DNA of 64,000 bases from Opisthocomus hoazin. Lineage: Eukaryota > Chordata > Aves > Opisthocomiformes > Opisthocomidae. The notes beneath the pieces are model-generated. The model had not been told where the DNA came from. It did no database searches and saw only the letters and a program-made list of their open reading frames with translations. The stretch is from contig NC_134417.1 in assembly GCF_030867145.1 (NCBI RefSeq), forward strand, positions 6,487,577 to 6,551,576. The letters run 5' to 3'. The translations under genes were made by a program, and so were the position numbers. Shown here piece after piece: positions 28,253-39,100 of the stretch (its first letter is position 1; every line of letters starts with the position of its first letter).

Positions 28253-28436
28253 CCCGAACCGGTGGGCGGCAGCCGCAGCCTAGGAAGCGTCGCTGAAACC
28301 TAATCACCGCGGCTCAGTTACCGCACGGAGGGCTCCGCGCTGCCGCTCGCCCGCAGCCCCCGCGGCCGCGCAGCCCCGATCCCCCCGCCCCGGCCCGGCG
28401 GTCTCCCCGCCCGCCCAGCCCCGCGCAGCCACAGGG

Positions 28437-28470
28437 CCCCCCCCGGTGCCCCCCCCCCGGCCCCCCCCGG
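28437..28470 (-). other. C-run cluster, potential G-quadruplex on the minus strand
   Basis: Three long C-runs of eight to ten bases in 34 bases inside the CpG island. The opposite strand can form a G-quadruplex; such tracts are frequent near promoters. Confidence 0.7.
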
Positions 28471-28583
28471 TGCCGTCGAGGCGGGGACCGCCCGCCCCGG
28501 GGGCCGCGGCGGGAGCAGCCGCAGCAACAGGTGGGGTGGGCGCCGAGCACCGCAGCCGCGGCCGGAGCCGAACCGACGCGGAG

Positions 28584-28640
28584 ACGGTAAGGGACCCCCG
28601 GCAGCCGGTAAGGGACCCCCGGCAGCCGGTAAGGGACTCG
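28584..28640 (+). repeat. 21-bp tandem repeat, each unit with a splice donor-like GTAAGG
   Basis: Two full units plus a partial third, spaced exactly 21 bases apart, each carrying CGGTAAGGGAC. It lies in the probable first exon of LRRC3. Confidence 0.9.
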
Positions 28641-28930
28641 GCGGCGGGGCGGGGGGGCCGGTTCTGGTGCGCGGAGCCCGGCGGGGGTCCCTGCTCCCCA
28701 AGCCCCTCGCCCGGTCGGGTGCGGCTCCCCGGCCCCCCCCGGGCAGGGCGTGTGCGGGGGTCGGGGCCGGGCATCAGCCCCGCACACGGCGGGGTCCGGC
28801 CGGGGCGGCGGGGCGGGGGCGTCTGCGGGCCCTCCAGGGACGGGAGCAGGCAGGCGCCGGGAGCTGGCACCGCATCCTTGCTTCCCCCGGACAGACCGGG
28901 CTGGCAGACCCCGGCAGAGCCGGAGGAAAG

Positions 28931-30141
28931 CCCGGGCAGCGTGACTTCGTCTCCCCTGGAAGAGCCCACCACCCAGCCGCACAGCCCTGGGCAGGCCCCC
29001 GAGCAGCGTCCCCCAGGTTCGAGCATCCCCCCGGCTGCTACGCTGAGGATGCTCACGCCTGGGAGATGCTGCGACTTAGAGGATGCTGTTACCAGGGGGA
29101 TGCCATTATCAGAAGAATTGCTGGTACCCGAGGGATAACGGCTGCTGCTCTCCCAGTGAGAGCACCACGGAGAATTTCATTCTGGGATGAAAGGCTACCT
29201 GGGCCTGCCAGGCTCCCCACCCCACCCCAGCTTGCCCCTCCATGGGGATCTCTTCCCCCCAGCCTGGCCAAGGCAGCAGGAGAGGTGTGGGTAGCACCAA
29301 GGGGCAGAGGAGAGAGGGCCCCCCTGCTTCACCTCCTGCCTCAGCCCCAGCAGGGCTCCCAGATCACCCCCTTCACTGTGGTAGTCAGTGGCTCTGGTCC
29401 TCAGCTCCAGCTCCCAGTCAGGCTGTTAAACCTCACACTTTATTTCAAAAAACAAATTCGCCTCCAAACCACTGGTTTGGCAAAACCCTTGGAAACGTGA
29501 CTTGTACCAGCTCATGGACCAGATGGGGAAAGCAAAAGAGCTCCACATCTTGTTATTTAAAAACTCGGTGGTGATTAAGCCAGCCTGATGATTCGGGGAG
29601 TCTGACTCATCATTTTTTTTTAACACTCGGGGATGGTGAGATAGGAATTTGCTGCTGCTCTTCAGCAGCACATCACCATGTCCCGTGTGGAAACTGGCAG
29701 CAGGCTGGGGCAGAGGCTCCTGGGCCGTGCCCGTCTCGACACCCCCGTCCTGCAGCACCCTTTGCCTGCCTGGGTGGTCTGTGCCGAGATGGGGATGGAG
29801 GGAGACGGGGGGGAAGGTTTTTATCTCTGCAGCTCTATGTCCGAGTAGAATTAATCTTAAGCCAAACTGAGCTGTCCTGGAACACATGGTAGGCAGTATC
29901 ATCCCACCCTTATTTTCCAGGCTCCTGAGCCCAGCCTCTCACCGCTTTGCCAGGGCACATCACACCCGAGACGTCGGCGGCGTTCCAGGAAATAATGCCG
30001 TGTCGCATCCCCTCCGCCCACCGCTTTCCTCCAGCAATGGGAGAGGCTTCGCAGGAGCGCAGAGGAGCCGCCCTGCTGCCCAGGAGCTGCTGCAGCCACC
30101 GGGGAATCGCCAGCAGCCATGTCAAGCTGGCCGGGTGCAAG
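28931..30141 (+). other. LRRC3: LRRC3 5' region, intron and UTR
   Basis: Between the CpG island and the LRRC3 start. No coding exon is recognised. TTATTTTCCAG ending at 29920 is the best acceptor candidate for the coding exon. Confidence 0.45.
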
Positions 30142-30900
30142 ATGGCCGTCACCACCACGCCGGCGGCCAGCGTTGCCCAGGCTTTCTTTTGTCTGCTGCT
30201 GTGCATCCCCTGGGGCAGCTCCTGCCCCCCGAGCTGCCAGTGCACGGAGCGGGCAGGGGCGAAGGCCGTCCTCTGCAGCTCCCGGCACTTGGAGGAGATC
30301 CCCAAGGACATCCCCAAAGACGCGGTGTTCCTCAAGCTGGACACTAACAGCATCACCAGGATCCCCAGCAATGCCTTCAGGCACCTCTCCCACCTGGAGG
30401 AACTCGATCTCTCCAGGAACGCCATTGAGAAGATCGACAGGGCGGCTTTCAAAGGGGTGGCTGCTGGGCTGCGTACCCTCGACCTCTCCAGCAACCGCAT
30501 CCGCAGCATCCCCAAGGAGGCCTTGCTGGCGCTCAACGCCAAGCTCCGGCTGGCCAACAACCCCTGGCACTGCGAGTGTGCCTTGCAGGAGGTGCTGTGG
30601 GAGGCTCGGCTGGACCCCGACTCTGTCCAGGACATCACCTGCCACACGGCCCCACGGGAGGAGTACGTGGGCAAGCCGCTGCTCCAGGTCCTGGACGCCG
30701 GCGTCAACTTCTGCAGCGTGCGTCAGAGAACCACGGACGTGGCCATGTTCATCACCATGTTCGGCTGGTTCGCCATGGTCATTGTCTACGTGATCTGCTA
30801 CGTCCGGCACAATCGAGAGGACACCTGCAAGCATGTGGATTACCTGAAGTCACTGCCGAGCACCCAGGGCCATGCAGAGACCACCAGCACTGCCCTGTAG
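30142..30900 (+). CDS. LRRC3: LRRC3, leucine-rich repeat transmembrane protein (single coding exon)
   Basis: 252 residues against 257 in human. Layout: signal peptide (hydrophobic AFFCLLLCIPWGSS, residues about 14-29), cysteine-capped LRR N-terminal domain (CPPSCQC), three leucine-rich repeats (VFLKLDTNSITRIPSNAF, HLEELDLSRNAIEKI, LRTLDLSSNRIRSIP), LRR C-terminal cap (NPWHCECALQEVLWE), then one membrane helix (FITMFGWFAMVIVYVICYV, about 199-222) and a short cytosolic tail. A small type I membrane protein whose function is poorly known. Start chosen at 30142 (AAGATGG) because it leaves a normal signal peptide; in-frame ATGs upstream, such as at 29995, would put a long polar leader before it. 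The coding sequence is unbroken, as in other vertebrates. Confidence 0.96.
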   Translation: MAVTTTPAASVAQAFFCLLLCIPWGSSCPPSCQCTERAGAKAVLCSSRHLEEIPKDIPKDAVFLKLDTNSITRIPSNAFRHLSHLEELDLSRNAIEKIDRAAFKGVAAGLRTLDLSSNRIRSIPKEALLALNAKLRLANNPWHCECALQEVLWEARLDPDSVQDITCHTAPREEYVGKPLLQVLDAGVNFCSVRQRTTDVAMFITMFGWFAMVIVYVICYVRHNREDTCKHVDYLKSLPSTQGHAETTSTAL

Positions 30901-31495
30901 TGCAGGATTGGGGTGCCCTGTTCCCAGCTCCTTTGCAGGGAGCCAGTGGCAACCAGAAGGGCTTCAAAGCTTCTCTACGGGCTTTTCCAGTGCTTGCTGT
31001 GGTTCTGCAAACGCGTGCCACTGACTTCGCCCCTCGCCAGTGATGCTGGACTGAGCGTGAGCAAACGACGTAGGGGAGGGATGGCAGGAACACCCCACGC
31101 AGACCTGCCTGTGGAGCCCAGGTTCCTGGGGAGAGCCCCCCCGCACAGACCCCTTCTCCCCTGCCAGAGCTGGGCTCGCAGAGAAAGCAGCTCCAGCCAC
31201 ATGCTCGCAGCCCACGTGGTCTGGTGAGAACAAGCCCCTAGGAGGGGATGACACAGATGAGGGTGGGGGCTCTTGTGGGGCCAGGAGGTCCCCGGAACCT
31301 GGGGTGTGGAGGGATGGGTCGCTCTGTGCAGTGGGGTCACCCTGTCCTGCCCCCAGGGAGGGACCAGCCTTGCAGAGAGCAGGACATCAGCCCCAGCCCC
31401 CCGCGTGGCATCTCGGCAGCCTCTGCCTGCCACCGGCCCCCCGGGGGTGATCTCCCAAACCCTCGATTTCTCAATAAAGCTCCGCACGCAGGAAG
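30901..31495 (+). other. LRRC3: probable LRRC3 3' UTR with polyadenylation signal
   Basis: AATAAA at 31473-31478, about 570 bases after the stop, is the first canonical signal on the plus strand. No other gene seen. Confidence 0.65.
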
Positions 31496-32245
31496 AGCCC
31501 GCAGGGTTTGCGCTGCACTGGAGCCGGGCGTCTGGGGAAGGCAGTGGCACTCGAGGGGTTTGCACTTGTCCTAATTCAATCTCTGCCAAAGCAGACGAGC
31601 CTAAATTCAACGCGCCAGCTGGACTCCATTAGGTTACATCCCCTCCACCCTCACCTCAGCCTGCCTCGAGCAGGAGCCAGCCGGCCCAGCGGTGCCTCTG
31701 CATCCCGGCTGGTACGTCTTGTTTCATCCTGCCTTTTCCTGGGGCCAAACTAGAGACGCTGCTCACGGCTCAGCACCACGGAAGCAAACTGAGTTCTGCC
31801 TTGTTTCACAAGCAAGGAATCGTTCTTACCAGCAGAGCTAGCTGCAGCCACAGCGGGGCTGGGGGAGCAGGGAGGTCTGCAGGGGCTGCCCGTGGTGGCT
31901 TTCCTGGGCTCAAACCGCAGGGGAGCCGTGACCCCCCCAGCCCCTTCCTCCTGTGGGCTCCCCAGCACCAGGGTGGGTGGCCCAGCCCCAGTGGGGTGCC
32001 TGGGGCTGGGGAAGGCTGAGAGATGCTCTGGGCCAGTCGGGAGAGGCAGAGGGTCCTGAGTGGGGGGAGGCAGAGGGGCACCCTCCCCCCAGTACCCCGC
32101 TGTGCTCAGGGCCACCTCGTCCTCACAGGCCACCTATGGCCACGGGCACGGCCCCATCTCACCTGGGGGTGGCTTGTTGAGCGGAGGGAAGCCTCCGCCA
32201 TGGGCAGAGCAGCTCAGGTACCCGCAGCTTGCACGCGGGACGAAG
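31496..32245. other. short intergenic gap between convergent LRRC3 and TSPEAR
   Basis: About 750 bases between the two predicted polyadenylation sites. No gene or known repeat seen. Confidence 0.5.
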
Positions 32246-33112
32246 GCCGGGTGCACACAGTTTATTAGAGCTCTGGTTAAGCAAAAGAGTCCCCCAGACA
32301 AAGGCAAGGAAAAGGAAAGAGGCCACAGTTTCACCTGGAGCAGTTTGGGGTCTTTCCCATGCCCGTGGCAGCTGGGTTGGTCCCAACGCACCGCAGGTTT
32401 GCTCAGGAGTCGCTGACCTTATGCCAAGGGGTGCAAGATGCAGCACCTGTCCATGGATTTGTACAACAGCCACCTGTCTCTGGGCGAGGACAGCTGGAAC
32501 CAGCCATGGCGCAGCAGGATGTGGGCAGGGACCCGTGGCTGTGGGATGGGGTGGGGTGGTGAGGCCACCGAAGATGGACATCAAAGCGTGGTGTGCAATG
32601 TGAAACCAGGTGGCTCCTCGGCAGCATTGCAGCCCCAGGCACTGGGCAGCCGGAGCCAAGCCCAAAGCCACCTTTTTCCCCAATTTCTCACATGCTGTTT
32701 CCTCCCCCCTGCCACGCACCCACCCCAGCAGCACACGCTCTGCACAGTCTCTTTCCTCCCTGGCTTTGTGTGAGCTCTGGCCACAACCAACGGCAGCTCT
32801 GGGTCCCTCCTGGCTGGAGACTGCCAAGTGCCGGGGTCCCTGCAGAGTACATGGCTCTGGAGCATGGCAGGAGAGCTTGCCCAGGAGAAACAGCAGCAAA
32901 GCAGGGTTGCAGTCCCTTTTCCAGCCCCCGGACAAGGCTGCAGGGAGCTCCTGTGCTCCCCTCCTCCTCCTCCTCCTCCCCATCCTGTGGAGCATGCAAC
33001 CAGCCAGCTGCAGGGCTGATGCTGCAGCCATCCCTGGGCTCTATGGTCCATCTTCACCTCGGCGCCCAGCTCACCCTGATCCTGGGGATGAGCTGAGCGC
33101 GTCTCAGCCACC
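32246..33112 (-). other. TSPEAR: probable TSPEAR 3' UTR with polyadenylation signal
   Basis: On the minus strand AATAAA (plus-strand TTTATT) at 32261-32266 lies about 850 bases after the TSPEAR stop, with no earlier canonical signal noticed. The TCC/CTC-rich stretch near 32955-32980 is simple sequence. Confidence 0.6.
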
Positions 33113-36100
33113 TCAGGTGGTTTTCAGCTTGAGCACCTTGGAAAGCGGCTCCTTGGCGCTGGAGTAGAGGAGGTAGGAGCCCTCGGCAGCGTGGAATGCC
33201 TCCCAGTCTCTACAGCCAACAGTGGGGAGGTGGTGAGCCGCTACGAAGCCTTCATAGCCTTGCCACCTGCACGAGGAGGTCAGTTAGCTCTTGGGGCACA
33301 AGCTGGGCACCTGAAATGGGGCAGGCAAGCCAAGCCATGGGGCTGGCATCTCCCACCTTCCTGCTGTGGTTCAGGGTGGGAAGTCCCTCACTGGGGCTTC
33401 TCATTCCTGCCCAGAAACCCCTCCAGAAACAGGCAGCAGTCCTGTCTGTCCTCCCTGGGAAGATGCATCAGCATCCACAGAGGTTGCCCCTGTGCTGGGC
33501 TTCTGGCAAGCTTTTTCCTGCTGGGACCAACCACCCAACCACCCAACCCTGCCCTCCTAACCAGCAGTACCTGTAGATAATACTGTTAACGGAGAAGGTG
33601 AAGCCATCGAAGGAGTTTGCTACCACCAGGAAAGAGTCGTCTCCCACCGAGAAGAACTCCCAGTCCAGGGCACTGAGGGATGAAGCAAGCAGAGGGGCAG
33701 GTGAGGTGGTCCCTCCATGGCCAGCCGAGGAAGGGGCTGTGTGTCCACGGGGCTGAACCCACCCCGCCCCAATCTCTGTCACCCTGATGATATGCCCAAA
33801 ACCCTGCTCTTCCCAGGCTATACCTGAAATGGAAATCCACCCTTGTTCCCAAATCCAGGGCCTTCTCCTAGCTCCCACTGGGATTTGGTGCCAAGGACCC
33901 ATCACTCATTGCCCTCCTCACCAGCCTCGGTCCCCGGCAGCGTGCAAGCCTGTATGAACCCTCCAGGAGACCTCTGGGTTGCTGAGGAGAAGGACGTGGA
34001 CTGATGAGCACCCTGACTCTTTGCACAGGTACCTGTAGGTGAGGAGGTCCTGGAATTTGACAAACATCTGGGCAGTGATGTTCAGCTCGTAGATGGAGGA
34101 GTTGATGGCGTAGAAGTTAGAGGGTGCTGGCATCCCGCTGTCATAGCTGTGGCTGTTTGCAACAGCCAGGAAGACTCTGTCCCCGATACGAAAGACCTCC
34201 CAGTCAGCAGCACCAAAAGTCTGTGGGGAAGGAAGCCACAGGAGAAGCTGGATGTGGACAAGCCTTCGCAAGCCAAGGATGCTGTGAGGGGTGTGGGGAC
34301 CTGCTGGTGGTGCAGCGGGGAAGTTACCCACTCCTAAAACCCTCCGAGGAAAAAAATAAACCTCACTCGGTCAATCCCTTTGGAAGAATCAGTGGGGAAA
34401 TATCACTGCCTTTCCAGAGGACTGAAGAGCATCTGTCTCTGTAATTGTTCCCTGGCTTGTCAAAACCCAGACTGGGGACCAAGGAGTAGAGTTTGATCAG
34501 TGGCCAAGCCTTACCAGGATAGACTGGAAGAGCTGGAAAGAGCCACTGAGCCAGATGTAGATGTGCGAGTAGATCTTAGTGGATGTGCCATTGAACGTGT
34601 TAGCCACAGCCAAGAAGGAATATGGCCCGATGGTGAAAAATTCCCAGTCGTAGGCTCCAGAGGTAGGGATCGTCTGGTTGGTTTCAAACAACCCTGTCCT
34701 GGGGTTCCACTTGTATATCACACTGTCTATGTTGTGGTTATTCCCTGGTGGAGACAGACAGACAGACATGCACCATGAGGAAAAGGAATACCTGGCCCAC
34801 GTACGAAACAAGACCTAGAAACAGGTTCAGCTACGCAAGTATCTACCAGCAGGTTGCCAGGCTGTTTTCTAGTGACCAATCGCTCCCCAGGAAGTAGCCA
34901 AGAGACGCTAGAGCCTCCATCCCTACCTAGAGCCTCCATCCCCACTGAACACGCTGGCAGCTTGTTCCTGAGCACGCGGTGACAGCTTCATGGCAGAGGA
35001 GGGACGGGAGGGTGCTGTCTGCACCACGCGAGAAGCACACCGGAGGCACCGTGCCAGCATCCCGGGGCAGCCAAGCTCTGCCCAGTTGAGTCCCAGCTGG
35101 ACTGTGACCGGGTCAGTCTCAGCCGAGTCCCTAAGCTACCAACATCACAGGCTGCCATCACCCTTCAGACACAAGTTCGCACACCTGGGAGGGGCCCACA
35201 GCTGGAACGGCACTGCACTCATGCTTTCCAGCACTCCTTTGCTAAGTCCCCATGCTCAGCTCCTGAGCTCTGGAGCTGGCCAGGGACCTCCATGTGCTGA
35301 TCCCTCTGATGGTATGAGCTCCAGAGCCCACCAGCACCAAAGCACATGCTCCATCCAGCTCCTGGGCTCTGTCCAAGCATCTCGACCTCATGTCTGTGTG
35401 GGACCCAGGTGGCTTTAAAGCTAAAAATCTTTCTGCACCTCCAGCCTGGCACAACCTCTCCAGCCATACACGTTCTTCTAATAAAGAGCTGGCTTCATGG
35501 GGACAGGAGGGGGGGCACGCCCAGCCCCCTTCCACCCCACGCTCACTAAGCACTGCTGTGCTCGGCCTGGCCCTGCTGGTGTTTCTGGTGGCTGAGTAGC
35601 AGCAGGAACACGTGCTAACGGGTTTATGGGCAATCCTCATTCCTCATTGCAATGGAGGAGACTTTGGCAAGCAGGGCTGCATTGAGAACAGGGTGTTTGG
35701 GCAATGGCCACATGGATAAGTGGCAGCTCCTCAGGGACTGACATTCCACCACCCCCTAAGGTGAACACACCCGGTTTGGCTTGGCCATGATGGTCCTAAC
35801 CCCTGCATGATGTTCATGGCTGCCAAAGGGACCTTTCTGCTGCCACTGCCACGGGAGTAGGTCTCATCCAAACTGGCCGTGGTGGGGTCCAACAGGTGAC
35901 AGGGGGAGTTTCTAGCCCAGCTCATGGGCAGCTGGTGCTCAAGCAACCTGCCACCAGCTTTGAGCCTGGTGCCGGAGTAGCTGATGCCTCAGGAACCAGC
36001 CCTGATGGCAGGGAAGGAGCCCAGCGGCCCAGCGCCTGAGCCCGGCTGGGAGCATCCTGGAGAGCCAGGGCTGTGGTAGCGACTCCTTCGTTCCTCGTGC

Positions 36101-39100
36101 TGAGGGGTGCATGCCCCAACCCAGAACAGCTAGTGGCCTGGGAGGGGAACAAGGGTGGATCACATCTGCAGGGTGCCCGGGGAGGGAGGGACGCCAGCAG
36201 GCTCTCACTCGGCTTCCCTCAGTTCCCGGCGCGCCCACAAGGCCAAGGCTCTGGCTTCTCAAAAGGCTCAGCTCCTCCAAACCCATGCAGCTGCCCTCAC
36301 CACCCCACCATGTTATGTAGCATTGGGGAAACAAATGAAAAAAAGCAGAGAGATTCAGCAAAGACACCGTCCCCACTCCCGTCCTTGTCCCCCGCAGCCA
36401 GAAACCCGGAGGGGCACCAGTGTCAGCCACTTCCCCGAGTGCTTTTCTCTCCTAAAGCGAGAGGGTCTGCAAGGGTTTGGGCTTCCTGAGGGACACCGTG
36501 CTCCGAGCCATGTGCACCGACTCCCCGGCTTTGCCCCGCGCTCTGGCAGAGGATGCAGAGGGAGCAGAGAGCTGCAGCGTTGACATGGCAACGGGAGGAT
36601 GCTCTCGAGCAGGGTGTCTGCGGCGGGGTGCCGTGGTCCCTGGCGTCACCCCAGGGCCACCTGCCCCAGCTGAGCCGGGCCGGTAGGGGATATAAGGGCT
36701 GGGTACCTTCTCTGTGGTTGACCACTGCGAGGAAAGCCTCTCCCTCAATGACAAATGCCTCCCAGTCCCTAGCGCTGTGCGTGGTGATCCTCTGGTACGT
36801 GATGAATTTCTCTTTCCTGCGGCTCCACTTGTATATTACAGAGAACTCCTGACCCCTGTCATTCTGCTCAAAATTAGCCACTGCTAGGAAGATCTGAAAA
36901 ATAACAAGCCAGGACATCTTGGTTTTCTCCTCAAAGGGGCGCGGACAAGCGCGGGCAGGGTGAAGATGGGATGGGTGGGGGCGGGTGCCCACGGGATGTG
37001 GGGCCAGGGACCGAGGTGGTCGGCGTAGGGCAAGATGGCCCTGGCTGGCAGGGGTCCCCAAGCATCCCCCAAGCAGCACAGTGTGCCCAAAGAGGGGGAC
37101 AGGGACCCGGTGGCCCGTGTGGGTCTTTGTGCATGGCGGCAGCAGTGCCCACTGCCTGCAGAGCCGGGGCAGGGACAAAACTCACAGCCAGAGCTTCGGA
37201 GCTGAGCGGGGGGAGAGCCGTGCTGCGGCCGCTTGCACCCCGCCAGCCCCGGGGACGGGGAGCACGGCCGTGCTGGTGAAACAGGCTGGGGAAGGCGGGG
37301 ATCCGAGCTACCAAACCTTCCCCGCAAGGAAAGGCTGATCAGAAGAAAAACTGCAGATATGATAATGGTAATAATGATGGTAACAATTCTCTGAGACCAA
37401 ACAGTTTCCAGACCAAGAAAACCCCCCTGTGAGCATTGGGGACAAGTGTGCAGCAGCAGAAATGACCTTGTGCAAGGCGGGGAGCGATCTCAGCACATGG
37501 GTGGCGTGCTGGCCCTGCCACTCCGGCGTGTTCCGTATGGAATGGCAGAGGTTATGCCCCAGTTCGGGCCACAAAGAAGCACAGACACACAGCCCACAAG
37601 CAGAAAAGTCAGTGGGGGGGGGGTTTCTCCTGCCTCCTGCCCTGTGCAGGACCCTGCAGCACCAGCCAAGGCTCAGCCGCTCCCAAGGATAAGACACCTT
37701 CCACCCTCAGCAGAGGCCTGTCCTGGGTCCACATGTTGCTCCAGGGAAGGTACATCCCCAGTGCTGGGCAGCTCTCCCTTAGAGACCCAGGCTGGGGAGT
37801 CCCTTCGGGGCATCTCCAGAAACACAGCTTCAGAGGGAGGAGTAAGGCCAACCCCGCAACTCAGGAGCCTGCGGTCCCTTGCTCTCCATTGACAGGAGCC
37901 ACCAGCAGACCCGGACACTGTCCTCTGGGGCTCTTCACCCTGTCCCGGCAGAGCATCACCAAGTCCTGGTGCAGTAACAACCTGCTGACACCTACAGAGG
38001 TGCATCCCACCTGCAACATGTGCGAGGAACCTGGGCTAACTGGAGAGATCTGTACCACTGCCAGTGCAACACCTACCTGGTCAGCATCTCCATGCAGAAA
38101 CGTGCCAAGCATGCGCAGCTGCACGCAGGGTGCCTGCCTCTGTCCCCAGCCATTCCAGAGCACCAAGGCTAGCCCTAACTAGAAAATGTGCCCCAAGCTG
38201 TGCAAGAAAGGCCATCCTGCCTAGTAAGTCTAAGTTTTTCCCAGTGAAGACCCTGAAGGCAAACCCAGAGCACATGAGCCTTGGTGAGCACCAACACAAG
38301 TGCTTCACTTTGCAGAACCTACCGGGAGTTGGGACCCCCCCAGCCTGGTGGTATTCTCTGCCCCCACAGCCATCGCTGCAAGGGGGTATTGTGGGTCCAG
38401 ACTAACACTGGGGAGTCTCAAGGTAGTTCCCATCAGCAGATAAACCCAGCTGAGGATGTTTCTGTCTCCCACCCATGAGGGTTCAGCCAGAGCTTTGCAG
38501 GGCTGGGGATGGCAGGCACATTCCTAGCCCAAAGCAAGCTTTGCAACACAGCTGCATTTTCAGGGCTTGACCAGGTTTTCTGCAGGACCCAGCCGTCAGG
38601 CAGGTAATGGGGACGTGGCCAACTTGTATCCAAGCAGCAGGGCTGTCAGTGCCACCAAGCCTGGAGGCAGGACTTCTGCCCATCCCTCTGTACTCTGGAG
38701 CCCGTGGCTCACGATGGGGAGCCCTGCAGCCACCCTGTGCGGCATCTGGTGACAAAGCCAGAACAGGTCATCCCGGAGGGGGAACGATCCCAACTACCCT
38801 AGGAGCTCTGCACAGAGCTGGCCCTCAGCAGATGTTTGTTTGGCTTGCCTGGGGCTCCTTGGAAAGTGGTAAGTAGCTCCCCAGGGAGAGGAACTCTCCA
38901 GAAGTCCCATGGCAGGTTGCCCAGGGGAGGAGAGATGGCTCCAAAGTCCTGGAATGACTTAAAATCAAGAGGGCTTAAAGCTACAGAAGGTTGGACTCAG
39001 TGGGTCTCGGGAGGGAGCTACAGGCTCCGACGGTGCTCTGAGACCACAGGCAGATCTCTGAGACCAGAGCAGACCTTACGCATGGCAGGACGCCCGCCAC

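Larger units (their letters stand above)
28260..28930 (+). promoter_or_regulatory. LRRC3: CpG island, probable LRRC3 promoter and 5' untranslated exon
   Basis: Dense CpG and very high GC, 1.2-1.9 kb before the LRRC3 coding exon. No ATG-led conserved frame is present. It contains donor-like GTAAGG sites at 28587, 28608 and 28629 and could splice to an acceptor before the coding exon, for instance TTATTTTCCAG ending at 29920. Assignment to LRRC3 follows from position and orientation. Confidence 0.65.

Noticed and set aside
27807-28307. Minus-strand frame with an eight-residue repeat (GSRRAVSC)
   Set aside because: It is the translation of the 24-bp minisatellite; the unit length alone keeps it open.
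28304-29056. Long overlapping frames on both strands of the CpG island
   Set aside because: Stop codons are rare in such GC-rich DNA; frames on both strands with no conserved domain are not genes.
29947-30141. In-frame N-terminal extension of LRRC3
   Set aside because: It would put a long polar leader before the signal peptide; length and layout of LRRC3 in other vertebrates fit a start at 30142.
29899-30834. Minus-strand frame of 311 codons opposite LRRC3
   Set aside because: It is the antisense shadow of the LRRC3 coding exon.
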